Source of the DNA: Rhodococcus sp. 4CII
GTDB lineage: Bacteria; Actinomycetota; Actinomycetes; Mycobacteriales; Mycobacteriaceae
Assembly: GCF_014256275.1 (NCBI RefSeq)
Contig: NZ_JACCFE010000002.1
Coordinates: forward strand, 372,001 to 436,000
DNA length: 64,000 nucleotides
Direction of reading: 5' to 3'
This document shows, in pieces, positions 26,614-35,784 of the stretch (positions are counted from its first letter, which is position 1; every line of letters starts with the position of its first letter). The position numbers and the translations under genes were made by a program. Below the pieces are notes generated by a model. The model was not told the origin of the DNA, made no database searches, and saw nothing but the letters and a program-made list of their open reading frames with translations.

Positions 26614-27408
26614 ATGAAACGCACCTCGATCCTCGTCGCAGGCGTGAGCCTCGCGGTCCTCCTCGCCGGCTGTTCGGATTCGTCCGACTCCGGTGGCTCG
26701 TCGACGAGCACGACCTCCAAGGCGGCACCCACGAGCGCGGCGGCGCAATCGCTCGACCTGTCCAAGTTCGGTACGTTGCCCGCGGTCCCGGCGCCCGCCG
26801 CTGCCACCGTGGACTGCACGTATCCGGCCGGGCAGCCGGCGGCCAAGGACGTCACCCCGCCACCCACGTCCGGCGTGTCCACCGAGGGCACCGTCCCGGT
26901 CGACCTGACGACGAGCGCCGGACCGATCGGCCTCGTCCTCGACCGCGCCGAGGCCCCGTGCACGGTCAACAGCTTCACGAGCCTGGCCCAGCAGGGCTAT
27001 TTCGACGACACACCCTGCCACCGGTTGACGACGGAACTGGGTCTGCAGGTGCTGCAGTGCGGCGACCCCAGCGGAAAGGGCACCGGCGGACCGGGCTACG
27101 CCTTCACCACGGAGTACCCGGAGACCGCGTTCGCACCGAACGATCCGGCACTCGCGAATCCGGTGGTCTATCCGCGCGGCACCGTCGCGATGGCCAACAG
27201 CGGGACACCGGACAGCAACGGCAGCCAGTTCTTCCTCGTCTACGCCGATTCGGTGCTCCCACCCAACTACACCGTGTTCGGTTCGATCTCCGAGGAGGGT
27301 CTCGCGACCGTCGAGAAGATTGCCGCGGACGGCGACGACGGATCCATGGCGGCGGGCGGCGGCAAGCCCAACACCCCGGTCCAGATCGAGACCGCGAAGG
27401 TCGGCTGA
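26614..27408 (+). CDS. Lipoprotein cyclophilin-type peptidyl-prolyl isomerase
   Basis: A 264-residue lipoprotein with signal and lipobox LLAGC (Cys20), a low-complexity Ser/Thr linker and a cyclophilin domain closely similar to that of the preceding gene (NSFTSLAQQGYFDDTPCHRL, LQCGDPSGKGTGGPGYAF). It is 22 bp downstream of the first cyclophilin gene and is its tandem duplicate with a changed anchor. Expected site is the outer face of the membrane. Confidence 0.9.
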   Translation: MKRTSILVAGVSLAVLLAGCSDSSDSGGSSTSTTSKAAPTSAAAQSLDLSKFGTLPAVPAPAAATVDCTYPAGQPAAKDVTPPPTSGVSTEGTVPVDLTTSAGPIGLVLDRAEAPCTVNSFTSLAQQGYFDDTPCHRLTTELGLQVLQCGDPSGKGTGGPGYAFTTEYPETAFAPNDPALANPVVYPRGTVAMANSGTPDSNGSQFFLVYADSVLPPNYTVFGSISEEGLATVEKIAADGDDGSMAAGGGKPNTPVQIETAKVG

Positions 27409-27420
27409 CCCGCTCCCCGG

Positions 27421-27475
27421 AAACCCGAACGGGACGGCCGTGCGGTGAGTGCGCACGACCGTCCCGTTCGGGTTT
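27421..27475. terminator. Strong bidirectional terminator
   Basis: Perfect 17-bp stem: aaacccgaacgggacgg (27421-27437) and ccgtcccgttcgggttt (27459-27475), between the converging cyclophilin and relA genes. A run of Ts ends the stem on the plus strand and of As begins it, so it can act on both strands. Confidence 0.88.
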
Positions 27476-27476
27476 G

Positions 27477-29852
27477 TCAGGCGGCGGACGTCACCCGGTA
27501 CACGTCGTACACGCCCTCGACGTTGCGCACCACGTTCAGCACGTGCCCGAGGTGCTTCGGGTCGCCCATCTCGAACGTGAACTTGCTGATCGCCACCCGG
27601 TCGCCGGACGTCGTGACCGACGCCGACAGGATATTGACCTTCTCGTCCGCGAGCGCCTTCGTCACGTCCGACAGCAGCCGGTGCCGGTCGAGCGCCTCGA
27701 TCTGGATGGCCACCAGAAACACCGACGACGGTGAGGGCGCCCATTTGACCTCGATGATGCGCTCGGACTGCTCCTGCAGCGAGCCGGCGTTGGTGCAGTC
27801 GGTGCGGTGGACGCTGACCGCGCCGCCCCGGGTCACGAACCCCATGATCTCGTCGCCGGGAACGGGGGTGCAGCACTTGGCCAACTTGGCGACCGTGCCC
27901 TCCGCGCCGGGAACGAGCACACCCGCATCCCCGGTGCTCCGCGGACGCATCGGCATGGTGGACGGGGTCGAGCGCTCGGCCAGTTCCTCCTCGACGTCGC
28001 CGACCCCACCGAGGTGGGCGACCAGTCGCTGGACGACGTGCTGCGCCGACACATGACTCTCGCCGACCGCGGTGTAGAGCATCGACACGTCGGTGTAGTG
28101 CAGTTCGTGCGCGATGGACGCCATCGATTCGGCATTCATCAGGCGCTGCAAGGGCAGACCGACCCGCCGGACTTCCTTCGCGATCGCATCCTTGCCCGCC
28201 TCGAGCGCCTCTTCGCGGCGTTCCTTGGCGAACCACTGCCGGATCTTCGTCTTCGCCCGCGGCGAGACGACGAACGTCTGCCAGTCGCGGCTCGGGCCGG
28301 CGTTGACGGCCTTGGAGGTAAAGACCTCCACAACCTCGCCGTTCTCCAGTTTCCGCTCGAGCGCCACCAGACGGCCGTTGACCCGGGCGCCGATACAGCG
28401 GTGCCCGACCTCCGTGTGCACGGCGTACGCGAAGTCCACGGGGGTCGACCCGGCGGGCAGCGTGACGACGTCGCCCTTGGGAGTGAAGACGAAGATCTCC
28501 TTGACGGCGAGGTCGTAGCGGAGCGACTCGAGGAACTCCCCCGGGTCGGCGGCCTCACGTTGCCAGTCGAGGAGCTGACGCATCCACGCCATGTCGTCGA
28601 CCTCGGCGACGTCACCGGAGTGCCTGCCCTTGGTCTCCTTGTACCGCCAGTGCGCGGCGATGCCGAACTCCGCGGTGCGGTGCATGTCGTGGGTGCGGAT
28701 CTGCACCTCGAGCGGCTTGCCCTCGGGGCCGACCACCGTCGTGTGCAGCGACTGGTAGACGCCGTACCGCGGTTGCGCGATGTAGTCCTTGAACCGGCCC
28801 GCCATCGGCTGCCACAGGGAGTGGACGACACCGACTGCCGCGTAACAGTCCCGCACCTCGTCGCACAGAATCCGCACACCGACCAGGTCGTGGATGTCGT
28901 CGAAGTCGCGGCCCTTGACGATCATCTTCTGATAGATCGACCAGTAATGCTTGGGCCTGCCCTCGACGACCGCGTTGATGCGTGACGCCGTCAGCGTCGC
29001 GTTGATCTCCGCCCGGACCTTCGCGAGGTAGGTGTCCCGCGACGGCGCCCGGTCGGCGACGAGTCGCACGATCTCGTCGTATTTCTTGGGATGCAGGATC
29101 GCGAAGGACAGGTCTTCGAGTTCCCATTTCACGGTCGCCATGCCCAGCCGGTGAGCCAGGGGCGCGATCACCTCGAGAGTTTCGCGGGCCTTGCGGGCCT
29201 GCTTCTCCGGCGGCAGGAACCGCATGGTCCGCATGTTGTGGAGCCGGTCCGCGACCTTGATCACGAGCACACGGGGATCACGGGCCATCGCGATGATCAT
29301 CTTGCGGATGGTCTCGCCCTCGGCGGCGTTGCCGAGCACCACCTTGTCGAGTTTGGTGACCCCGTCCACCAGGTGGGCGACTTCTTCGCCGAACTCGTCG
29401 GTCAACTGCTCGAGGGAGTACCCGGTGTCTTCGACGGTGTCGTGGAGCAGCGCCGCGACCAGGGTCGTGGTATCCATCCCCAGTTCGGCGAGGATGCTGG
29501 CGACGGCAAGTGGATGCGTGATGTACGGGTCGCCGGACTTGCGGCGCTGGCTGGCGTGCCGTTCCTCCGCCACGTCGTAGGCGCGCTGCAGGAGCGCCAG
29601 ATCGGCCTTGGGGTAGAGCTCGCGATGCAGACTGACGAGGGGTTCGAGAACCGGCCGGATGGTCGTATTCCGCTGCCCCGTGATGCGCCTGGCGAGTCGC
29701 GCTCGTACCCGGCGCGATGCGGACGCCGGAACGGCGAATCCCTGTGCCCCACGGTTGTTACCGGAAGCCGGGTTCGCTGCAGGTGACTCGGCATCGGATT
29801 GTGCAGACGAGGTTGATCCCGTGTTCTGCGACCGATCAAGATTCGAAGTCAT
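27477..29852 (-). CDS. relA: Bifunctional (p)ppGpp synthetase/hydrolase
   Basis: A 791-residue long Rel protein. The HD hydrolase domain has THPLAVASILAELG and LLHDTVEDT (about 137-143), the synthetase has GRPKHYWSIYQKM and VGVRILCDEVRDCY, then a TGS domain (FVFTPKGDVVTLPAGSTPVDFAY) and a C-terminal ACT domain. It makes and degrades ppGpp in the stringent response. ATG 29852 follows GGAGGTGACGG, excluding a longer 20-codon extension. It is next to apt, as in mycobacteria. Confidence 0.96.
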   Translation of the reverse strand: MTSNLDRSQNTGSTSSAQSDAESPAANPASGNNRGAQGFAVPASASRRVRARLARRITGQRNTTIRPVLEPLVSLHRELYPKADLALLQRAYDVAEERHASQRRKSGDPYITHPLAVASILAELGMDTTTLVAALLHDTVEDTGYSLEQLTDEFGEEVAHLVDGVTKLDKVVLGNAAEGETIRKMIIAMARDPRVLVIKVADRLHNMRTMRFLPPEKQARKARETLEVIAPLAHRLGMATVKWELEDLSFAILHPKKYDEIVRLVADRAPSRDTYLAKVRAEINATLTASRINAVVEGRPKHYWSIYQKMIVKGRDFDDIHDLVGVRILCDEVRDCYAAVGVVHSLWQPMAGRFKDYIAQPRYGVYQSLHTTVVGPEGKPLEVQIRTHDMHRTAEFGIAAHWRYKETKGRHSGDVAEVDDMAWMRQLLDWQREAADPGEFLESLRYDLAVKEIFVFTPKGDVVTLPAGSTPVDFAYAVHTEVGHRCIGARVNGRLVALERKLENGEVVEVFTSKAVNAGPSRDWQTFVVSPRAKTKIRQWFAKERREEALEAGKDAIAKEVRRVGLPLQRLMNAESMASIAHELHYTDVSMLYTAVGESHVSAQHVVQRLVAHLGGVGDVEEELAERSTPSTMPMRPRSTGDAGVLVPGAEGTVAKLAKCCTPVPGDEIMGFVTRGGAVSVHRTDCTNAGSLQEQSERIIEVKWAPSPSSVFLVAIQIEALDRHRLLSDVTKALADEKVNILSASVTTSGDRVAISKFTFEMGDPKHLGHVLNVVRNVEGVYDVYRVTSAA

Positions 29853-29955
29853 GCCGTCACCTCCTACCACTGAAATGGCTCGGGCCCTGCGGCCCTGGTT
29901 GGTCTCGGGCATGCGCCCCGGTGGCCGTGTCGACCACCAGGCACAACTTTAGTAC

Positions 29956-30489
29956 TCAGACCGTGACGAGGGACGTGAGCGGGTACTTTCGGAGCCGCTC
30001 ACGGCCGCCGAGCGCCGCGATCTCGAGGACGACCGCGACGCCGATCACCCGGGCACCAGCAGATTCCACCAGCCGCGCCGTGGCCTCCAGTGTTCCGCCG
30101 GTGGCGAGGACGTCGTCGACGACGAGCACCGCGCGACCGTCGAGGCCGATCGATTCGGCCGGGATCTCCAGCGTCGCCGTGCCGTATTCGAGGGTGTACG
30201 ACTCGGCCAGGACGGGCGGCGGCAGCTTGCCCGACTTCCGGACGGCGACCACACCCGATCCCAGTTCCCGGGCCACCCCGCCGCCGAGGAGGAACCCCCG
30301 CGCGTCCACGGCGGCGATCACCTCCGCTTCTGGGGCGGCGGCGGCGAGCGCGTCGACGACGACCCGGAAACCCGCGGCGTCGGAGAAGACCGGCGTCAGG
30401 TCGGCGAACCGCACGCCCGGCTGCGGGAAGTCTTCGGCCCACCGGGTGAGCCGGGTGACGGCGTCGCGAGCCGCAGCATGATCGGTCAC
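29956..30489 (-). CDS. apt: Adenine phosphoribosyltransferase
   Basis: A 177-residue enzyme joining adenine and PRPP to make AMP. It shows FPQPGVRFADLTPVFSD, AAVDARGFLLGGGVARELG and the PRPP loop VLVVDDVLATGGTLEATARL. GTG 30489 overlaps the preceding stop as GTGA, so it is coupled to the substrate-binding protein gene. The PRPP loop is intact. Confidence 0.94.
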   Translation of the reverse strand: MTDHAAARDAVTRLTRWAEDFPQPGVRFADLTPVFSDAAGFRVVVDALAAAAPEAEVIAAVDARGFLLGGGVARELGSGVVAVRKSGKLPPPVLAESYTLEYGTATLEIPAESIGLDGRAVLVVDDVLATGGTLEATARLVESAGARVIGVAVVLEIAALGGRERLRKYPLTSLVTV

Positions 30490-32225
30490 CTGCGCAGAAC
30501 CCACCTGTCCATGTTCCAGCCGGCGCCCGAGCGCGTCGGATTGACTGTTCCGGCCTGCAAACCGTTCGCGAACGCGACGGTGCGCGGCTGGTCGAACAAC
30601 GGCACCGTCGGCATCTCGGACCACAGGATGTTCTCCGCCTCCGTCGACAGCGACAGCTGGGTGGCGGTCGAATCGTCGACGGCGAGTTGGTCGACGATCT
30701 GATCGACGCGGCCGTTGGTGTAACCGCCGAAGTTCGATCCGTTTCCGCTGTGCAGGGCGTACATCGCGGTGGTGGCCCCCGCGGTGCCCGCCGCACCGGG
30801 AGCGGACGCCGTTCCCGCGAGGACCACGTCCACCTGGCGCTCGCGCAGCAGGGACGGGGTGAAGTCCGGCGAGGCGACGTCCTGCACGGTGATGCCGGCC
30901 GGAGCGCACGCCGCCGCCACCGCGGACACTATCTCGGCGCGGCGCGGGTTCGGCCCCAGATACCCGATCCGGACGGTCGCGGACGTGTTGTCGGTGTCGG
31001 CCAGCGCGGCGGTCGCCGCCGCCGTGTCCGCGGTCTGGTACCGGCCGCCCACGGCACCCTCCACCGACTGGTGGATGAGGCTGTCGGGGGCGGTGACCCG
31101 CGTGTCGACCGGTGACCCGGCCGCGGCACCGCCGGTCTCCTGCGGGTCCGCGGCGATCCCGAACTTCGACGCCAGTTCGTCGCGGGGCAGGCACAGCGCG
31201 AACGCCCGGCGGCCAGCGGCGGTCTCGAACAGACCCGACGTGGACAGGACGAACTGCTCGACGCTGCGCGAGGACACCTCCGACACGTCGAATCCGGAGA
31301 GGTCCAGATCCGGCGCCGATCCGGCGGCGACGTCCACGACCTCCACGGACCCGTCACCGATCCGGGCACTCACGTCGGAATTCTTGGGCCACACCACGAT
31401 CCGGGACGTGGCGGGGCGGTTCCCCCACCAGCGGTCGTTGGCGACGAGGACCAGGCCGTCGTCCGCGGAAAACGATTCGACCTTGTAGGGGCCGGACGCG
31501 GGGAACTTGGCGAGGTCGAGGTCGCCGCCCGTCATCGTCCAGCCGTCGTTCCAGAAGTCCGCGACGCGCGAGAGTGCCCCGGTGTCCGAATTCTGCACGG
31601 CGGCAACGATGTCGGGAACGCCGACGGCACTCGCGACCACGTGGGCCGGCATCATCGACGTCGCGCCGAACAGCGATTTCCAGTCGGTGACGTTCCGTCC
31701 CGCCTTGAACGTGACGACGGCGTCCTTCGCACCGGTCTGGCAGTCGATCCGGTCGATGTCCGCGTAACCGGCGGTGCTCGCCGCGGCGAACATCGGGAAG
31801 CGGCCGCTGTTCGCCGCCCACGCCAGCACCAGATCGTCGCAGGACATCGGGACACCGTCGGAGTAGACGGAGCTGGGGTTCAGCTTGTACTGGATCGTGA
31901 GGGCGTCGCCCGGCATCGCGTTGGCCGTGCCGATGTCCGTGTCGGCCACCGGCCCGCCTTCCGGTCCCGTGTAGTTGAACCCGGGCAGCACCCGCGCGAA
32001 CGCCTGCCGCGCCCCCGACACCGCACCCGCGACGGTGTTGGCGTTGTAGGTGGTGACGTTGTTGTCGATCGCATACCCGATCGACGGGATCTGCTCGCCG
32101 TCGTCCGAACATCCGACGAGTGAGCCGGCGAGGAGCACGGTCGCAAGGAGGCCGGCGCCCGACACGGCCGCGGGGCGGCCGTGCCGGCGGAACACACCAC
32201 GCCGGGTGCTGTGCGATGCGGGCAT
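30486..32225 (-). CDS. Solute-binding lipoprotein, DppA/OppA family (Rv2585c type)
   Basis: A 579-residue lipoprotein (lipobox SLVGC, Cys39) of the family 5 extracellular solute-binding proteins: YKLNPSSVYSDGVPMSCDDL, DRIDCQTGAKDAVVTFKAG and SGPYKVESFSADDGLVLVANDRW-type segments. No ABC permease is adjacent, as in mycobacteria, where the orthologous gene also sits between apt and secF. It starts one base after the secF stop. Probably peptide-binding or an export-linked factor. Confidence 0.88.
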   Translation of the reverse strand: MPASHSTRRGVFRRHGRPAAVSGAGLLATVLLAGSLVGCSDDGEQIPSIGYAIDNNVTTYNANTVAGAVSGARQAFARVLPGFNYTGPEGGPVADTDIGTANAMPGDALTIQYKLNPSSVYSDGVPMSCDDLVLAWAANSGRFPMFAAASTAGYADIDRIDCQTGAKDAVVTFKAGRNVTDWKSLFGATSMMPAHVVASAVGVPDIVAAVQNSDTGALSRVADFWNDGWTMTGGDLDLAKFPASGPYKVESFSADDGLVLVANDRWWGNRPATSRIVVWPKNSDVSARIGDGSVEVVDVAAGSAPDLDLSGFDVSEVSSRSVEQFVLSTSGLFETAAGRRAFALCLPRDELASKFGIAADPQETGGAAAGSPVDTRVTAPDSLIHQSVEGAVGGRYQTADTAAATAALADTDNTSATVRIGYLGPNPRRAEIVSAVAAACAPAGITVQDVASPDFTPSLLRERQVDVVLAGTASAPGAAGTAGATTAMYALHSGNGSNFGGYTNGRVDQIVDQLAVDDSTATQLSLSTEAENILWSEMPTVPLFDQPRTVAFANGLQAGTVNPTRSGAGWNMDRWVLRR

Positions 32226-32226
32226 G

Positions 32227-33459
32227 TCAGTGCCTCTTCTTGTTGCGCTTCCCGGTGGGACGTGACCCCGGAGTGGGTGCGGTCGCCGACGTCCGCCGGC
32301 GGGGGGTGCCCGCGTCCGGTGCCGCGGCTCCGGCGGTGGCGGTGGCCGCCGCCTTCTGCCCTCCGCCCTCTGCCAGGGTCGCGCGGCGAGCGAGGACCTT
32401 GCGCGTGTGCGCGGCCACCGGACCCCACCGCTCCTTCAGCGTCACGAGAAGCGGTGTCGCGAAGAAGATCGACGAGTAGGCGCCGACGATGATGCCGACG
32501 AGCTGTACCAACGCCAGGTCCTTCAGCGTTCCGACGCCGAGCATCCACACCGCGACCACCATCAACGCCAGCACCGGCAGAACAGAGATCAACGTCGTGT
32601 TGATGGACCGCATCAGGGTCTGGTTGACCGCCAGGTTCGCCTGCTCGGCGTACGTGCGACGCGTCAGGTGCAGGATTCCCCGCGTGTTCTCCTCGACCTT
32701 GTCGAACACCACCACCGAGTCGTACAGCGAAAAACCGAGAATGGTGAGCAGGCCGATGACCGTCGCCGGGGTCACCTCGAACCCGACCAGCGAATACACA
32801 CCCGCCGTGACGGTGATGTCGAAGAACAACGCGACGATCGCGGCGATCGCCATGTCGCGCTCGAATCGGACGGCGATGTACACGCTGACGATGACCAGGA
32901 ACACAAGCAGCGCGATCAGCGCCTTCTGGGTGATCTGCCCACCCCACGTCTCGCTGACGTCGGCCACGCTGATCACGTTCTTGCTGACGGCGCCGTCGCT
33001 GTCCTTCGGCTGGAACTCGTCGTACAACGCGTCCTGCAGCTTCACCACCTGCGCGGCGTCGAGCGCCTCGGAGCGGATCTGCACCGTCGCGCTCGAACCC
33101 GAGCCGACCGTCTGCACCGAGACGGGATCCATGCCCAGCGCCTGCGAGTAGACGTCCTCCACCTGCGAGGTCTCGATACCGTCGCCGGCGGGGAACTGGA
33201 TCCGCGACCCACCCTCGAAGTCGATGCCGAGGGTGAACCCGCGGACGAGGATGCTCAGCAGCGAGATCAGCACGATCGTGCCGGTCAGGATGTAGTAGAA
33301 CTTGCGGCGGCCGACGACCTCGAAGGCGCCGGTACCGGTGTAGAGCCGCGACAGCAGGCTGTGGTGGGGCATCGACGATTGATTGACACCCGAATCGGAC
33401 AGCGAAGACTCGGGGTCCGTCTGCGCCGCAGTCTGCGACGACGTGGTCGACTCGCTCAT
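32227..33459 (-). CDS. secF: Protein translocase subunit SecF
   Basis: A 410-residue membrane protein with six predicted segments. GFTLGIDFEGGSRIQFPAG marks the first periplasmic region, and GFSLYDSVVVFDKVEENTRG the conserved D/E cluster in the fourth segment. It works with SecD in proton-driven export. ATG 33459 overlaps secD's stop as ATGA, excluding the longer upstream reading. The C-terminus has a lysine/arginine-rich tail (KRNKKRH). Confidence 0.96.
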   Translation of the reverse strand: MSESTTSSQTAAQTDPESSLSDSGVNQSSMPHHSLLSRLYTGTGAFEVVGRRKFYYILTGTIVLISLLSILVRGFTLGIDFEGGSRIQFPAGDGIETSQVEDVYSQALGMDPVSVQTVGSGSSATVQIRSEALDAAQVVKLQDALYDEFQPKDSDGAVSKNVISVADVSETWGGQITQKALIALLVFLVIVSVYIAVRFERDMAIAAIVALFFDITVTAGVYSLVGFEVTPATVIGLLTILGFSLYDSVVVFDKVEENTRGILHLTRRTYAEQANLAVNQTLMRSINTTLISVLPVLALMVVAVWMLGVGTLKDLALVQLVGIIVGAYSSIFFATPLLVTLKERWGPVAAHTRKVLARRATLAEGGGQKAAATATAGAAAPDAGTPRRRTSATAPTPGSRPTGKRNKKRH

Positions 33460-35126
33460 ACTCGTGACTCCTTCGCCGACGCTGCGGCAGCCTTGCGTTC
33501 CCTGGCGATCTGCTGCACGGCTCCGAGCCCGTTGACCGAGGGCTTGGACCAGAACGGCGACTTCGAGGCCAGATGAACCAGCGGCCACGTCACCAGGAAC
33601 ACGACGACGACATCGAGGATGGTGGTCAGGCCGAGTGTGAACGCGAAACCACGCACCTGACCCACCGCGAGGACGTACAGGACCGCGGCCGCGATGAAGC
33701 TGACCGCGTTACCGGACAGGATGGTTCGGCGCGCACGTGCCCAGCCGCGGGGAACCGCGGACCGGAAGCTGCGGCCTTCCCGCATCTCGTCCTTGATTCT
33801 CTCGAAGAACACCACGAACGAGTCGGCCGTCATACCGATACCGATGATCAGACCTGCGATGCCCGCGAGGTCGAGCGTGAAGTTGATGTACCGGCCGAGC
33901 AGCACCATGATCGCGTAGACCATCAACCCCGAGAGCACGAGTGACAGCGCCGTGAGCACCCCGAGCATGCGGTAGTAGATCAGGCAGTAGATCAACACGA
34001 GGACCAGGCCCACCAGACCGGCGATGAGACCGGCCTGCAGCGAGGCGAGACCCAGCGTCGCCGACACGGTCTCCGCCTCCGAGGCCGCGAACGAGAGCGG
34101 CAGCGAACCGTACTTCAGGGTGTTCGCGAGTTCCTTCGCACTGTCCGCGGTGAACGATCCGGTGATCGACGTCGAACTGCCTGCCGGTGTCGCACCCTGC
34201 ACGACCGGTGCGCTCACCACCTTGGAGTCGAGCGTGAACGCGGCCTGCTTGCCGATGTTCTGCGACGTGAACGTGGCCCAGGTGTCGCTGCCCTCGGACT
34301 TGAACGTGAGGCTCACCTCGTGCCGCGACTGCTGCGAGTTGTAGCCCGACGTCGCGTCGGCGATCTCCTGGCCGTCGATGATGGCGGGCTCGAGCAGGTA
34401 AACGGCCTGACCGTCGGTCGAGCACGCGACCAGCGGCAGGGCCGGGTCGTCGTTGCCGCGCAGCGGGTCGGGTACGCCGCAGTCGAGCGTGGCCATCGCC
34501 TGCTTCTGAACGGCGGGATCGGTGCTCTGACGCGTAGCCCGGGCGGCCGCGATCTCGTCGGCCGCCTCGCCCGTCTCCGTGCCGGAGGCGTCGGCGGGTG
34601 CCGGTTCCGTCGTCGGGGCCGGCTCGGGCGACGTGGAGGGATCCTGCGCCGGGAACGGCCGGTTTTGCGGCGCGGGCGTTTCGGTGCCCGCGGGAGTGCC
34701 CGCCGGAGTCTCACCGGCGGCCGGTGCGGTCCCGCCGGTGGCGGCCGCCGCCTGAGACGTCTGGACCGGACGGACGTACAACCGCGCTGTCTGGCCCAGC
34801 GACCGCGCCTGCGCGCTGTCGTCGCCCGGGACCGTGATGACCAGGTTGTCGCCGTCGATGACCACCTCGGAGCCGGACACACCGAGTCCGTTCACGCGGG
34901 TCTCGATGATCTCCTGCGCCTGCCGCAGGCTGTCCGGCGTCGGCTTGCTGCCGTCCGGTGTGCGTGCGGTGAGGGTGACCCGGGTCCCGCCTTGCAGGTC
35001 GATGCCCAGCTTCGGTGTCGCGGACTTGTCGCCGGTGAAGAACACCAGGGCATACAGAACCGCCACGAGCACCGCGAAAACGGTGAGGTAGCGGACGGGA
35101 TGCACCGATCCTGTGGAAGGTGCCAC
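33456..35126 (-). CDS. secD: Protein translocase subunit SecD
   Basis: A 556-residue subunit. The N-terminus has KLGIDLQGGTRVTLTARTPD, followed by a Pro/Ala/Thr-rich insertion (about 120-190), the periplasmic P1 region and five C-terminal membrane segments including GLIIGIGMTADSFVVFFERI. GTG 35126 has AGGAGACAT upstream. It is coupled to secF and preceded by yajC. Confidence 0.96.
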   Translation of the reverse strand: MAPSTGSVHPVRYLTVFAVLVAVLYALVFFTGDKSATPKLGIDLQGGTRVTLTARTPDGSKPTPDSLRQAQEIIETRVNGLGVSGSEVVIDGDNLVITVPGDDSAQARSLGQTARLYVRPVQTSQAAAATGGTAPAAGETPAGTPAGTETPAPQNRPFPAQDPSTSPEPAPTTEPAPADASGTETGEAADEIAAARATRQSTDPAVQKQAMATLDCGVPDPLRGNDDPALPLVACSTDGQAVYLLEPAIIDGQEIADATSGYNSQQSRHEVSLTFKSEGSDTWATFTSQNIGKQAAFTLDSKVVSAPVVQGATPAGSSTSITGSFTADSAKELANTLKYGSLPLSFAASEAETVSATLGLASLQAGLIAGLVGLVLVLIYCLIYYRMLGVLTALSLVLSGLMVYAIMVLLGRYINFTLDLAGIAGLIIGIGMTADSFVVFFERIKDEMREGRSFRSAVPRGWARARRTILSGNAVSFIAAAVLYVLAVGQVRGFAFTLGLTTILDVVVVFLVTWPLVHLASKSPFWSKPSVNGLGAVQQIARERKAAAASAKESRV

Positions 35127-35270
35127 GATCTCTATGTCTCCTCAGTACGTGCAGTTCGAGTGGGAACGTTCACAGCGCACCGGAACGGCACACGCAGGGC
35201 TGTGCCCCGGTGGCCGCGCCGGGCGGGCCCGCGACGCGACGGCCGCACGGGTACGCCGCGGACGCGTCGA

Positions 35271-35648
35271 TCAATCCTTGTCGAGCCTCGGCGTGGTGTC
35301 CGCGCCGCTCTCACGATCCTCGCGCGCGGTGTCGGCGGCGGAGGTCTCGGCATCGATCGACTCGTGGTCGATGGCGCCGTCACCCCGCAGCGGGGCGTCG
35401 ACGATCTGCTCGCGCACGACGAGACGCGACCACGTGGTGACCACGCCCGGGGCGATCTCGAGCTCGATCGTCTCGTCGCCGAGCCCGACGACGGTTCCGT
35501 GCAGACCGGCAGTGGTGAGGATGCGGTCGCCTACCGAGAGTGAGTCCTGCAGGGCAGTCGCCTTGGCCGCCTCCTTCTTCTGCCGGCGGATCCCCAGGAA
35601 CATCGGGACGAGCAGCGCCAGAATCAGGAGCGGGAAGAGAAAATCCAT
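35271..35648 (-). CDS. yajC: Preprotein translocase subunit YajC
   Basis: A 125-residue protein with one N-terminal membrane helix (LFPLLILALLVPMFLGI), the RRQKKEAAK cytoplasmic switch, LSVGDRILTTAGLHGTVVGL and an acidic tail. It joins the SecDF complex. ATG 35648 is used; its ribosome site is weak. It is 144 bp from secD, a longer gap than the other junctions. Confidence 0.92.
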   Translation of the reverse strand: MDFLFPLLILALLVPMFLGIRRQKKEAAKATALQDSLSVGDRILTTAGLHGTVVGLGDETIELEIAPGVVTTWSRLVVREQIVDAPLRGDGAIDHESIDAETSAADTAREDRESGADTTPRLDKD

Positions 35649-35784
35649 CTGTAAGTCAACCTCGAGGTATGTCGCACGGTCCGAAGCACAGGTCCCGGTT
35701 GGACCGATGCAATACACCAGTGTGCCATCACCGGCCCGGAGACCGGTTCGGTCGGCACGAGGCGGGCGTTTCTTCCGGGGCCGA

